Source: Massariosphaeria phaeospora
Lineage: Eukaryota; Ascomycota; Dothideomycetes; Pleosporales
Assembly: GCA_011032825.1 (NCBI GenBank)
Contig: JAADJZ010000017.1
Location: 62,001-126,000, forward strand
Length of the DNA: 64,000 nucleotides
Reading direction: 5' to 3'
Part shown: one piece after another, positions 1-10,234 of the stretch
Layout of the letters: every line of letters begins with the position of its first letter
Numbering within the stretch: the stretch's first letter is position 1
Translations under genes and position numbers: made by a program
The notes under the pieces: generated by a model
What the model was told of the DNA's origin: nothing
The model's database searches: none
Seen by the model: only the letters and a program-made list of their open reading frames with translations

Positions 1-1289
1 CATCTCTTCGGTCTGTCCATGACCATTACCTCTACTGTCGATCTCCATGGGGTCCTCTTCCTCTGCCGGCTGCGGGACGTTCATGGGTGGGGCTCGTCTC
101 GGCTCTCCGGACTTGATACCATCCATCATGCCACCACCAGCCCTTAGCTGGTTGATAGCACGGATAGTGTCAATAGCAGCGTGCAGAGTGCGTCGAGCAT
201 TAAAGTTCTTCTTGACAGTGGGCAGTAGATCTTCTTCGCCTTCAGCGGCGGCCCTGCCCAGATCTGCAATCCAGGGATGGGAGAGGGCCTCGTGGGCAGT
301 CATGCGAGAGGCGGGGTCAACAGTGAGACAGCGACGGATGAATTCGCGGGCGGTGAGTGAGACGCCACGCCAGTATTCGAGAGGTGTGAAGGAATAGTCG
401 GCAACTAGGATAGCCTGCATTTCTTCGAGGTTGGAGTCGCGGTCGAAGGGTGTGTAGCCGCAGAGCAGGAAGTAGGCAATGACGCCGATTGCCCAGACGT
501 CGCTACGGGGTACCAGTGTTAGCTTATATCAAGTGGTGTATAGGGAGGGACTTTCGTACACAGGCTTGCCGTGTCCGGTTTTCCGGAAGATCTCTGGCGC
601 CATATAACCTGGTGTTCCGCAGGTCGTGGTTAAGACGTGGAACTGCTCCTCGTCCATGATCCGAGACAGTCCGAAGTCGGCAATCAGCAAGTCAGCATTA
701 TCTTCCGGGGTACGGAAGAGGAGGTTCTCGGGCTTGAGGTCGCGATGTACGATGCCGTGGTCGTGCAGGTATGCGACAGCAGAGAGAGTCGCTCGGATGA
801 GGTCCGCTGCATCCGACTCGTAGTAATTGCCTTTGCGGCAGATACGGTCAAAGAGTTCACCACCCAGCGCAAGGTCTGTGACAAGGTAGACTAGAAGCGC
901 TGGTCAGTATTACGTCCGCTAGCCCGTCATCCGAGGCCGTACGATTGTTCATGGTCTCAAAGTAGTCGACCAAGGTCAGAATATTACGATGGCCCATCGA
1001 CACCTTCTTCAGCACCGCAATCTCGTTCCTCACCTGGCATTCGCCCGTTAACCTTGGTGCCTGTATGCGGTTCCTGGGGGGGGGGGGGGGGGCCTACCAT
1101 GTGCTCCCGTCCTGCCATTAACCTCTTGTTGATGACTTTCGCAGCGTAGTATCGACCGGTGTCAATGTGCACGCACTCCTTGACAACCGAGTAGCTGCCT
1201 GCACCCAACGTTTTCCCGGTCTTGTATCGGCATGGCTGTATCTGTGCCTGCGACTGGCCTGTCTGTGCGCCGGAGCCGCTCGATGCCAT
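1..1289 (-). CDS. Calcium/calmodulin-dependent protein kinase (CaMK I type), 3' end cut by window
   Basis: Ser/Thr kinase of the fungal CaMK family, expected to phosphorylate targets when Ca2+/calmodulin binds. Predicted exons on the minus strand are 1289-1098, 1033-943, 890-560 and 502-<1, and all joins keep phase, giving at least 372 residues. Visible motifs are the glycine loop LGAGSYSVV near residue 29, the catalytic Lys51 in AAKVINK, HRDLKPENLLF, DFGLS, and CGTPGYMAPE in the activation loop. After the kinase core, a basic stretch (TVKKNFNARRTLHAAIDTIR) has the look of the autoinhibitory/calmodulin-binding helix. The frame is still open at base 1, so only the last residues are missing. 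Intron 1 holds a 17-base homopolymer. Family assignment is firm; which fungal paralogue (cmkA, cmkB) is not resolved. Confidence 0.92.
1076..1092. repeat. G17 homopolymer inside kinase intron 1
   Basis: Seventeen consecutive G on the plus strand, read as C17 in the kinase transcript. The run begins at intron position 6, directly after a GTAGG donor, inside a 64-nt intron (1034-1097). Confidence 0.9.
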
Positions 1290-2157
1290 TGTGTGCTGCT
1301 GCGGCTATGCAGATTCGTTGCGGTGGAAAAGGGAGAGCCGGATTTGACGACGGAGGCAGCAGCGGCAAGGGCGCCGTGGGCGGTATAAATGCAGTGCCGT
1401 GATGTCTCAGGCCAGATGCACGAGGCTGAGCGCAGGCGACTGGGGATGTGTGCCTCTCGTGCTCCCAGGCTGACCAGAGTGGGGGTGTAGGCTGAATGAT
1501 GCTGCGGCGCCCGTTTCCCAGTCCTAGACAGACAGGTACTATCTATGCCGTGGTTCGGGGGCGTGGCCGTCCGTTGTCAGCTCGTCCTCGTCGGCGGGCG
1601 ACTCCGAAAGCCCCTCACTCGCGGCGGCGGGGTACTCGATGGAGCGTGGAATCGGACGCAGTCGCTGGATGGCACTTGCGCGCTGCGAAGCGATGGTGCT
1701 GCAGTGAGGAAGAATGGGCGCGAAGGGACCGTGCAAGAGAGCGAGCTGAACGTGTGCTGTTGCCGTCGAGTTGTGAGAGTCAGACTGCCCCGGCTGGCTT
1801 GCTGGCGGGGCGCTGGCGGGGCGCTGGCGCTCACTCTCCGGCCGGCGAAGGACCGCCAAGCCGCAGTGCACCACGACCACTGCACTGCACTTCTCGGCAG
1901 GCGTTATACCCGGCAGGTATTCACATAGTCTAGTCTCTACTATCTAGCAACTCCATCCATCCAGGCGACGTGGGCCTTGTCCAGTCTGGCCCGAGTAGTT
2001 AGTCGTGATAGAAGCCAGCACTAGCACTCGATAGCCTCCGGTGGTTAGCATTATTGCTCGCAACACTGCAGCAGAGCGAAAGCGAGGCGGCTACTGGACA
2101 TTGCCACAGAAAATGCGGCTATGTAAACAGAAATTTGGTCTTCGCCGGTCTATAGAG
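1290..2157. other. Upstream region of the kinase gene
   Basis: This stretch lies between the kinase start codon and the stop of the phosphoglycerate mutase gene, both on the minus strand, so it should hold the kinase promoter and 5' UTR. The overlapping open frames around 1496-1933 run on both strands and resemble no family. I see no gene or RNA here. Confidence 0.6.
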
Positions 2158-3819
2158 CTACGACTTGATGAGTAGGCTATGGCCGTCCATATCGTCTGGC
2201 TGAGGAAGACCCATGATATCCAAGAGCGTGGGCGCCACATCCCCGAGCACGCCGTCGGTCTTCTTCAGACTGTACGACCCGGGGGCATTGGCCATCACGA
2301 ATGGGACCTTGTTTGTTGTGTGTGACGTCTTTGGCTTTCCTTCGTCGTTGAGCATCTCTTCGGCGTTCCTGTAACTTTATGAGCTTTGGCTTGTGTGTAT
2401 TCCAGTTCAGGACTTACCCGTGATCCGAAGTGACGAACAGCACATATCCGCTCTCTTTGCACTGCTCATATACCTTCTTGATTGCCTTGTCTGTCTCGGT
2501 GACACCTACAATCGCAGCTTCGTACACACCAGTATGGCCCACCATATCTGGTGGGGCGAAGTTGTTCATCAGGAATTCAAAGTTGCCTTCCTTGATGCGC
2601 TCACACAGCTTGTCGGCGACGGCCATGGCGCTCATCTTCGGTTCCAAATCGTATGTCGCCACCCGGGGTGAAGAGATCATGTCGCGCTCTTCGTTGTCAA
2701 ACTGCTTCTCGACTCCGCCGTTGAAGAAGAAGGTTACGTGTGCGTACTTTTCTGTCTCGGCAACGTGACATTGCTTAACTCCCTGCTTAGCCAACCACTC
2801 TGCAAGGACATCGTTCATCTTTTGCGGAGGGAAAGCTACCGGGAAGGGGTACTTGGCATTATACTGGGTCATGGTCGTGATGTCGATGTTCTTGGGGTAG
2901 GGGAAATCAGGCTTTGGTGAGCGATCGACGTCACCCATAAGCTGAGTGACTTCCCGAACGCGGTCGGAACGGTAGTTGAAGAAGAACAGAGTATCGCCAT
3001 CTATCATTCGTTAGCCAGTGGACATCTAGGTGCCCATTCTTGACACTAACCCTGTATTCTTCGCTCTTTTCCACCAACAATAATGGGCTTCAAGAACTCA
3101 TCGTTCTCCCCTTTCTCATACCTCTCCTTTATCGTCGCAACTGGGTCGCTGCTATCCTCACCGTCCCCTTCTACTATGCCCTTCATACCGATCTCGACTC
3201 TGTCCCATCTCTTGTCGCGATCCATGATAAAGTACCGGCCGACCACAGTTGCAATCTCCCCAAGGCCGACTTCCTTGGTAGCCTCGAGCAGGTCCTCCAT
3301 GTATTTCGCTGCCGACTTTGGGTCCGTATCTCGACCATCTCCAAAGAAGTGGATGAAGACTTGTGGAACGCCCATTCCTTTGGCAACTTTGAGAAGAGCA
3401 ACCAGATGATTGATGTGAGAATGGACACCGCCGTCCGAGACCAGACCCAGAAGATGAAGCCTACCATTCCCGTTCTTGGCACGGCCGAAGGAGTCCTGGA
3501 TGGTCTTGACGTCTTTGAGCTTGTCGGTCTTGATAGTCTGGTCGATTCGAACAACGTCTTGCCAGACCACTCTGCCTGCGCCAATATTCAAATGGCCAAC
3601 TTCGCTGTTCCCCATCAGACCTTCCGGAAGCCCGACTGCGAGCGAGGAGGCCTCGAGTTCGGTGTAGCCCTGGGCAGTTTTTGAGCCGGGTGCCTTGAAG
3701 TCATCCATGCATGGCGTGTCGGCAGCAAGAATGGCATCTCCCTCCTTGGGGGATTTGTCAGACGCGACGCCCCAGCCGTCGATGACTATGAGGACCGTTT
3801 TCTGGTTGACTTTGACCAT
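2158..3819 (-). CDS. gpmI: 2,3-bisphosphoglycerate-independent phosphoglycerate mutase
   Basis: Glycolytic enzyme interconverting 3- and 2-phosphoglycerate in the cytosol, of the alkaline-phosphatase superfamily that needs Mn2+ rather than a bisphosphoglycerate cofactor. Exons 3819-3051, 3000-2418 and 2368-2158 join in phase to 520 residues, normal for the family. The N-terminal metal site is in VIDGWG (Asp14). The catalytic serine that carries the phosphate is Ser72 in GLMGNSEVGHLNIG. Other family blocks are VHSHINHL, FGDGRDTDP, FFFNYRSDR and the C-terminal VTSDHGN. The ATG at 3819 sits in a good Kozak context (GCCATGG); the reading frame extends upstream only through a GTG. It is divergent from MED9. 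Confidence 0.95.
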
Positions 3820-4343
3820 GGCGACGAGCCGCTCGTGTTGGAGTCGCAGTTGGCGCACTAAAGGAAGAAGGAAGCTCTGCCAAATGCTGGAGTGGTGAAC
3901 AAGGAGCTTTGGAGCCGGCGTGTGAGGGCGATAGTGAAATGGAGGGGTAGGTTGGCCGCTGGCGGGGTGTTTTGGCTCTCTGCAGACCCGCGACCAACGT
4001 CACTTTCGCTGCAAAAGCAAAGCTTCAGACCACCTGCACCCACTCAACGACGCACGGCCAGAAGATAGGACGGGGAGAGCGGAAAGCGGTTGGAAAGCCC
4101 AGCCTCGCGATATCTAAGAAAACTGGCTGTGGGTGCAGAAGGAAAGTACCGCCCACCGAGTCCCGACCGTTACACGACGGCGCACGAGCCTTTTGTCGTC
4201 GGGATCTTCCCCCTCCTGCGCCAAACGCCTGCACAGTGAACATATTACCACTGTTCTTCAGACACCACCGGCAAGCTCTCAGCCAGCAACGGCGACGGCG
4301 ACGGCGACGGCGACAGCTCCACCTCCACCTCCAAGCCAGCGTC
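3820..4343. promoter_or_regulatory. Divergent upstream region, phosphoglycerate mutase / MED9
   Basis: This 524-bp gap separates two genes transcribed away from each other, so it must contain both promoters. Near the MED9 start, 4291-4314 is a (GGCGAC)4-like hexamer repeat followed by CCACCT repeats, probably in the MED9 5' UTR. No TATA box is obvious. Confidence 0.6.
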
Positions 4344-4781
4344 ATGTCGGCAGCCGCAACCCCCCACACCTCGATCCTGCCCGCCGGCGACGCAGCGCCA
4401 GCGCCGCCGGGAATGCCCACGGCCGCACCTGCCCCCGCGACCTTCGACATCCTGCCCGACCTGCACAAGCTGCTGAGCCGCCTCATCAGCACGTCGCCAC
4501 AGCATCCTGCGCCCACGCCCGCGCCCACGCCCGGCCAGCCCGTGGGCGACGGGCCGCTCGAGATGCAGCACCTAGCCACCGCAGCCACCGACGTCAAGCT
4601 GAAGATACAAAAGGCACGACGCGCCGTCATGGCGCTGCCGGACATTGGCCGCACCCTAGAAGACCAGCAAGAAGAGATCGAGGACCTGCAGGCGAGGATC
4701 GCGCGCCTGAAAGCTTCGCTGCGAGAGCTGGGCCAGCCGCCGGGCGAGTCGGAGGATGGTGACCAGAGTATGACGGGGTGA
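4344..4781 (+). CDS. MED9: Mediator of RNA polymerase II transcription subunit 9 (Med9/Cse2)
   Basis: Small subunit of the Mediator middle module, a nuclear coactivator linking transcription factors to RNA polymerase II. Single exon, 145 residues. An Ala/Pro-rich N-terminus (1-35) is followed by the helix FDILPDLHKLLSRLI (34-48) and a Pro-rich spacer. The conserved C-terminal helical pair follows: LKIQKARRAVMALPDIGRT (86-104) and an acidic coiled coil, LEDQQEEIEDLQARIARLK (105-123). This is the Med9 signature. The frame is open further upstream, but MSAAAT is its first ATG. The assignment rests on pattern memory of a short, weakly conserved family. Confidence 0.82.
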   Translation: MSAAATPHTSILPAGDAAPAPPGMPTAAPAPATFDILPDLHKLLSRLISTSPQHPAPTPAPTPGQPVGDGPLEMQHLATAATDVKLKIQKARRAVMALPDIGRTLEDQQEEIEDLQARIARLKASLRELGQPPGESEDGDQSMTG

Positions 4782-5472
4782 GATGCCTCGAAGACGCTGG
4801 TTGATCGCTTCTAGGCCATGTATCCGACTGCATGCAGGACTTGTGGATGGAGCTGGGAAACGACACGACGTGGTATGCATGCTTGGGCCTTGTGCGGTGG
4901 AAGTTAACAATGCTGTAGATCCAGTAGGCGTCGCGGCCCCAGCAGGTGCTCCACCACCAGGAGCTCCGATGCGGGGAATAAGACCCGTTGGACGCGTCAC
5001 GGGCAGTTGGATCTGAGATGCTGATGGCTCTACTGACTTGGCTTCGGCAATGGCGCAGTCCTCCCAACGAAGCTTCGCACCCAGCTGAACACGTAGGCCG
5101 AGTCGTATTGAATTACTTACATGAGCGAAGGTGGAAGAACTAAACCTCTAAGAAAAAGCGACTCATTTCAACCGCTTTTGGGCCGTCCGCAAATAATTGC
5201 ACTTGTCTCGCTAAGCGATGCCTAATACGGCTGTCGCCTTTGAGTAGGTAGATATCGTAAGAGATGAGACTACACAATGGGCCGTCATTGGCCTTCACTC
5301 AATTCGACATTAGCTGAGGCTGGGGCGATAAGCGTCGGGGGGGAAATCATCTTGAATATCCGATCAAGCTGCCTCGATCTTTCCCTTGCTTAGGCAGCTC
5401 TCTACTCTATTGATTAGGTGTTGAAGGTCGGACAAAAGCCGTATTGTACAATCTGCACTCTGCAAACCCCAG
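4782..5472. other. Convergent intergenic region between MED9 and RING gene
   Basis: Both neighbours end here (MED9 on plus, RING gene on minus), so this is 3' UTR and spacer. Short open frames at 4627-5067 and 4783-5016 overlap in opposite directions and match nothing I know. I see no further feature. Confidence 0.55.
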
Positions 5473-6597
5473 CTAGGTAGCTACATACTGGGTAGCCACT
5501 CTCAAACCTATTCCCCATTGCTCACACGAACTGTTCACCTTTACCAGCATCTCTCTTCCGTATCTACGCACCTCCTCTTCGTCCCCCCCAAACGACCAGC
5601 GCACTATCCCCTGCACCTTGCCGAAAGTCTTCCCCAATTTCCCCAAGAAAGACACCAGCTTCTGGATTTTCTGCTCCCGCTCCGGTGCCATCGGTTTGGG
5701 CCGCCGTTCACGCCGGTCACAGAGCCGAGTGCGGCAGTACGGGCACGTGTTAGCTTGAACTTCTGTCCCGTTCAGCCAGACACTCAAGCAAGCCTGGCCA
5801 ATGATGTGGGCGCAGGCATTGAGGCGCAAGGGCAGGTCGTCAGACGAGTACTCATCCATGCAGATGGTGCATCGCATGCGATGGTCACGATCGTGGTCGT
5901 CGAGGGCAAGGTCGACGCGGCCAGTTTCCCGGCGCATGTCATGTTGCTCGTCGGTAAGTTCGGGCCAGGGCACAATTACACCGATAGCTGTGGTATCGTG
6001 TTCCGGTCCCACATTCTCGTACTCGTCCGCTTCATCTGGCCGGGGAAGCTCCTGCTCTAACTCCCTCAGCGTGCAGAAAATCTCATGTCCGATCCACTCC
6101 ACGACCGCCTCGATCCGCTGGCGGTGGTCCACATTCGTCCGGAGTGCCGCTCGAGTCTTCTCCAAGTTCAGCGACGACCAAAGATACACAGCTCGGGTCA
6201 TCCATAGGAGATAGTCAATCTGCGCGTCGGCCTTGCAGGGCATATGACCAGCAATCGTTGCGTTCTCTGCTATGATTAACTTCTCCTCCAAGATCCGGCA
6301 GAGGTCTTGATGGCTTTGTAGGAACAGTCGGTCGGGCTCGGAGCGTTCTTCGTTGGGGACGGCTTCAGCTGCCTCGAGGGTCTCACCATAGCTTTGTGAT
6401 CTGCTAGCAATGTCTTGGGCAAATGTCTCGAGAGAAAAGCTGCGGCCAGGCTGGTCAGCGGTGGGTGCAATATCTGACACGAAGAATTCTTCTAAAGGCT
6501 GTGGGGGAGCCGGTACTGAGGAGTCGGAAGTAGGAGCGGAGGTTCTGGAACCAAGAGCATGTGTTGAGGAGTCATCAGTGGGCGTAGTAGCGGACAT
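5473..6597 (-). CDS. RING-finger protein, probable E3 ubiquitin ligase
   Basis: Single-exon protein of 374 residues. The first 80 residues are Ser/Thr/Pro-rich, the middle (90-190) is helical, and a RING-type zinc finger lies at 243-288: C243-x2-C246, C262-x-H264, C270, then C285-x2-C288 in CPYC. The fifth metal-ligand position, where a classical RING-H2 has His (C-x-H-x2-H-x2-C), is Gly267. Fungal RING-like proteins with this substitution are common. A basic helical tail follows. E3 activity is inferred from the domain; substrate and partner are unknown. The frame extends upstream of 6597 only to a TTG, so the ATG at 6597 is taken as the start. Confidence 0.8.
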   Translation of the reverse strand: MSATTPTDDSSTHALGSRTSAPTSDSSVPAPPQPLEEFFVSDIAPTADQPGRSFSLETFAQDIASRSQSYGETLEAAEAVPNEERSEPDRLFLQSHQDLCRILEEKLIIAENATIAGHMPCKADAQIDYLLWMTRAVYLWSSLNLEKTRAALRTNVDHRQRIEAVVEWIGHEIFCTLRELEQELPRPDEADEYENVGPEHDTTAIGVIVPWPELTDEQHDMRRETGRVDLALDDHDRDHRMRCTICMDEYSSDDLPLRLNACAHIIGQACLSVWLNGTEVQANTCPYCRTRLCDRRERRPKPMAPEREQKIQKLVSFLGKLGKTFGKVQGIVRWSFGGDEEEVRRYGREMLVKVNSSCEQWGIGLRVATQYVAT

Positions 6598-7461
6598 CCT
6601 GAAGGTATCTGTTAGCAAAAGCCTCGATCTTTCGCCGGTGACCAAAACGAGACGAGACAGCCTGACAAACTAGACAGGTTGGGTTTATCGTGGGTGGAGA
6701 AAGAATATCTGGGGCTGGGGTTAGAGGGCTTTTATGTGCGGATGGGACGTGGCGCGCCACGCGTGGTGGGTAGATTGGTGAAAGGTTGGAACAAAACTCG
6801 GCTCAACATACGTGGGTTGGACGCGCCTTGGAAAACGCGACGCGGATCAGCGTTCGGTGAGGAGAGCTTGAGTGGAGTAGTGACTACTAGGGGACCTGGT
6901 GGCTATAAAGACGGTAGAAAACGAAGTCACAAGTCAACAGCATGTTCTGTGCAAGGCACGTCTTTCAAATATCGAGACACTTTCGCGATTCCTTTGAGGT
7001 TTCTCTTCAGTATCGGGATCTTTCACTAACAAGACCGTGTGCGGCGTGTCTTCACCGCGTTGGCATAGCAACTATATACACTATTTTATGCGGTTTATCG
7101 CGACAGAGGTGTCTATTGTTGTTATCTGCTAGTCTGCTTCCAAACGCTTGGGTATGCCGCAAAATAGTCCAATTTGTATCTGATGTGTGCAATAGAAATT
7201 TTAGAGTATCACATCAACTTCCGCACCTTTTCCCCCTTATCGTAACTATTCTCCAGCGTTTACTATGACGGACTCGATAATTAGACCCCTAATGCACTTA
7301 GCGACGGGTAAAATGCTAAGAGACGACTGAAAACTAATTCCTTACTATATATAGATAATGCATCACCTATGTAGCCTTTATTTACTACATCTACTACACT
7401 CAAAAACATAGGAAAGAGGCGTGAACACTGACAATAGAATTGTACTAGTAAAAAAAAGTTC
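6598..7461. other. Upstream region of RING gene; no gene seen
   Basis: This stretch lies between the RING gene start and the tRNA terminator. It becomes increasingly A+T-rich after about 7050. It presumably holds the RING promoter. No coding frame with recognisable content was found on either strand. Confidence 0.5.
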
Positions 7462-7466
7462 AAAAA
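7462..7466 (-). terminator. RNA polymerase III T-tract terminator for tRNA-Asp
   Basis: A5 on the plus strand (T5 in the tRNA sense) lies 12 bases past the discriminator base, and a second A8 run follows at 7450-7457. Runs of at least 4-5 T terminate Pol III. Confidence 0.7.
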
Positions 7467-7478
7467 GATATGCCGACG

Positions 7479-7567
7479 CTCCCCGACTGGGAATCGAACC
7501 CAGGTCTCCCGCGCTTGTTTACTTTGCGGTTGACAAGCGGAAATCATGACCACTAGACCATCGAGGA
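7479..7567 (-). tRNA. tRNA-Asp (GTC) with a 17-nt intron
   Basis: Read on the minus strand the tRNA folds completely. The acceptor stem is TCCTCGA/TCGGGGA (one G-T pair) with discriminator G. The D arm contains GGTCTAGTGGTCATGATT. The anticodon stem is TCCGC/GCGGG, the variable loop is AGAC, and the T arm is CTGGG-TTCGATT-CCCAG. The anticodon loop reads T-T-GTC-A and is split after position 37 by a 17-nt intron (7514-7530), the usual place for nuclear tRNA introns. Total length is 89 = 72 + 17. The B box sits in the T arm. It lies at the left border of the transposon-rich island. Confidence 0.93.
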
Positions 7568-7952
7568 TATCTTGAATGTGTTTCAAGGACGTTCTGAGTT
7601 GATTGATGGAGATTTTCTAGGATTTAAAAATATATATTCTCTACTAAATTACAATCGAATAATCTAATGCAAAACACCTCAAGGGAAGAGTGAGGTGTGC
7701 GTCAGGAGGGGCGGGTTAGTGTAATAAGCGATGTGTTGAGTGGGTGGGGATCAAGGGCGGCTTGGTACGGCATATATAATGGTCTTTGTTGGAGCCTAGG
7801 TAGGTAGAATAACTCCTTGACTTCAACTATTCTTTATGAGTTATTAATTACTCCTATTCACAGCTGCTTGTTTAACCTATACGACCGGGGCAAGCTTAGA
7901 ACCTCAATGAACCTTGGAACGGAACCTTTACATCCACGTGAGCGGATATATA
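7568..7952. other. A+T-rich spacer between tRNA and element 1
   Basis: Low-complexity A+T-rich sequence with no gene seen. It ends at the TA target site (7951-7952) of the first transposon. Confidence 0.55.
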
Positions 7953-7995
7953 CCGTGTTGGCGCGCGTAGCGCCTCCATTCGCGTAACGCCTCAC
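7953..7995. repeat. Left terminal inverted repeat of element 1
   Basis: It pairs with the split right TIR (12205-12219 plus 10047-10075). It contains two 13-bp copies of CGCGTARCGCCTC at 7964-7976 and 7981-7993, 17 bp start to start. Confidence 0.85.
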
Positions 7996-8050
7996 CAACA
8001 TCAAAACAACAATCCTTCACCATACTTCGACACGCGATAACTCCATCAAT

Positions 8051-9937
8051 ATGAAACCGATTCAAGCTGCGATTGAAAACATCGAATCGCGCGAAGAAGG
8101 CGCATCTTTTTCATATAGAAAAGTCGCCAATCAGTTCGACGTAGAACATTCTACACTGCGGCGGAGGCACCAGGGGTTGCAGGCTACGCGTGCAACCAAG
8201 GCACTGAATCAACGAAAACTCAACCCACGACAAGAGCAGGAGCTTGTACGATACATTAAAGGCTTAACAGAGCAAGGGCTACCTCCTACGCGCGAAATGA
8301 TACAGAATTTCGCGTCCTCTGTGGCGGAGTCAGCAGTCTCGAAGGCCTGGGTTTCGCGATTTCTGACGCGAAACAAAGCCAATCTTACATCTAAATAGAC
8401 AACTGGAATAGATCGCAATCGTCACAAAGCTGACAATAAGGATAAATACTGCCTGTACTTTGATCTACTTCACAGCAAGATGCGAGAGTACGACGTTGAC
8501 GCGGAGAACGTGTACAATATAGATGAAAAAGGCTTCCTCATCGGCATTACAGCGCGCTCAAAACGAGTATTTTCCAAGGCAGTGTGGGAGCGTAAGGAAC
8601 GTACGGCTGCACTCCAGGATGGCTCCCGTGAATGGATTACGGTTATAGCTTGTGTTTGTGCTAATAGGGAGGCGCTGCCTTCGGCTGTTATCTACGAAGG
8701 AAAACAAGGGCTTCAAAGCTCATGGTTAGAGAACGTGGAAGCAGGAAAACACTAGGTTTTCTTTGCCAATTCACCCTCCGGATGGTCAAACAATGACCTC
8801 GGGCTAGCATGGCTTGAGCAGGTGTTTAACTAAAGCACGAAGAAGAAAGCGCAGCAGAAGTAGCGCTTCTTTATCCTTGATAGCCACGCATCTCATCTCA
8901 CGATGGATTTTATTAATTATTGCAACGCTAATAAGATCCTTCTTGCTGTCTTTCTCTTACATTTAACTCACAGCTTTTAGCTACTTGATGTAGTGTTGTT
9001 CTCGCCGTTCTTAACTTTCTATTTGAAAGAACTTACACTGCACTTTCACCGCTCCTAAAGCCTTATTAGAGTTAAGAAAGGCAACTTCTTTCTAATATTC
9101 TAGGCTGCCTAGATGTCTACCTTTAAGAAGAAGACTGTGCGTAAGTTTTTCGAAGCTACAGGCATTATTCCCGCTAGTGCAGACGCTATCTTAAAACGCT
9201 TTAAAAGCACAACTTCGGAGCAAGATAAGAGCTTAACCTTAGAGCTAGAAAGTAATAGAAGTATTTGGAGACAGCTCTGTCAATTGTTTAATGTTGCTGT
9301 AAAGGATACAGCCGCAACGGAAGCGCAGCGGTTGAGTTCATCACTTCTATCGCTGCAGGTGCAGAACGAGCTACTACACTACAAAAATAAGAGCTTACGC
9401 GACGCTCTTACAGTCAAAAAGAAACACAAGAAAAAGAGTAAAGTCTTAGACTTGCAGCAGCGTCAAGAATATTATAGTAGTGCAGTGTTTTGGAGTCTTA
9501 GGAAAGTGAGAGAAGCACGCGCGCGCGAAGTCGTGAAACAGAGAGATGCAGAGTTAGAAAAATTACAGAAAACAGAGGCAAGACAGCTAAAAGAGGCTAC
9601 AACCTTGTATAAAAAGCAGCAGCAAGAAAAAGCAAAGGCAAAGCGACAAAGGGTTAAAGAGGCAAAAAAGAAAGAGAAGGCTACGAGGGCTGCGGAACTT
9701 CAAGCGTCTTAAGCAAGCAAACAACAAAAAAAAGACGCCGCAAACGCTATAAAATCTCTACAATTAGTCCAAAAAGGCAAGAGGCTAGCTTTAAAACAAA
9801 AAATCCTAAAAAATCGAAGCAAGGCGCGTGTTGTAGAGGCTGCAAGTAGTGAAGAGGCCGCATTAGCCGCACCAGAGCCATCCCCTAAGGTGACCACGCG
9901 CGGCCGCAGCGTCTGCCTCCCATTAAAATTCAAGTAG
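8051..9937 (+). pseudogene. Element 1 transposase, inactivated by stop codons
   Basis: One reading frame can be followed from MKPIQAAIENI to a final LPLKFK. The N-terminal psq/CENP-B-like helix-turn-helix spans about residues 1-115. A DDE core follows (YNIDEKGF, then ILDSHASHLTMDF, then LLDVV), and then a long Lys/Glu/Ala-rich coiled coil. In-frame stops are at 8396-8398 (TAG where relatives have Trp in the ISRWTTG block), 8753-8755 and several between 8800 and 9110, plus a TAA near 9710. Most are TAG, as expected from RIP (TGG or CAG to TAG). The three catalytic Asp codons survive. No functional product is expected. Confidence 0.85.
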
Positions 9938-10005
9938 CCCAAGTTAATTGCATGTATTAATAGTCTATTCCACTATAACCTATCGTGATAATAGCTATTG
10001 TAGGT

Positions 10006-10017
10006 GGCTGTACAGCC
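10006..10017. repeat. Subterminal palindrome of element 1
   Basis: GGCTGTACAGCC is a perfect 12-bp palindrome between the transposase stop and the right TIR. The conserved sequence GTGATAATAGCTATTG lies beside it at 9985-10000. Related copies sit at the transposase-3' end of elements 2, 3 and 5. Confidence 0.7.
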
Positions 10018-10081
10018 TCATCTTTGCAAAGGCCGCGATGTTGCTTGGTGGGGCGTTACGCGAATGGAGGCGCTACCGGTA

Positions 10082-10126
10082 CCCTGCTGCCCGGCCGTCC
10101 GAGCCGCCCGGCCGTTCGAGCCACCC
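10082..10126. repeat. Left terminal inverted repeat of element 2
   Basis: This is a 45-bp perfect inverted match to 12158-12202. It contains a 17-bp unit, GCCCGGCCGTYCGAGCC, twice in tandem at 10089-10105 and 10106-10122. Confidence 0.92.
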
Positions 10127-10234
10127 TGAACACCAAAACAGCAGCTTAACTTGAGGCTGTAGAGCCACGAACAATAGCTATTATCGCGATATATTCTAGA
10201 GTTGAGTTCTATAGGTATTAATTGATATATATAG

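Noticed and set aside
1496..1933. Several overlapping 100-145 codon frames upstream of the kinase gene
   Set aside because: They overlap on both strands, have Arg/Ser/Pro-rich composition and lack any family pattern; this is GC-rich promoter sequence.
4025..4654. 209-codon frames on both strands over MED9
   Set aside because: They are shadows of the MED9 coding exon and its repeat-rich leader.
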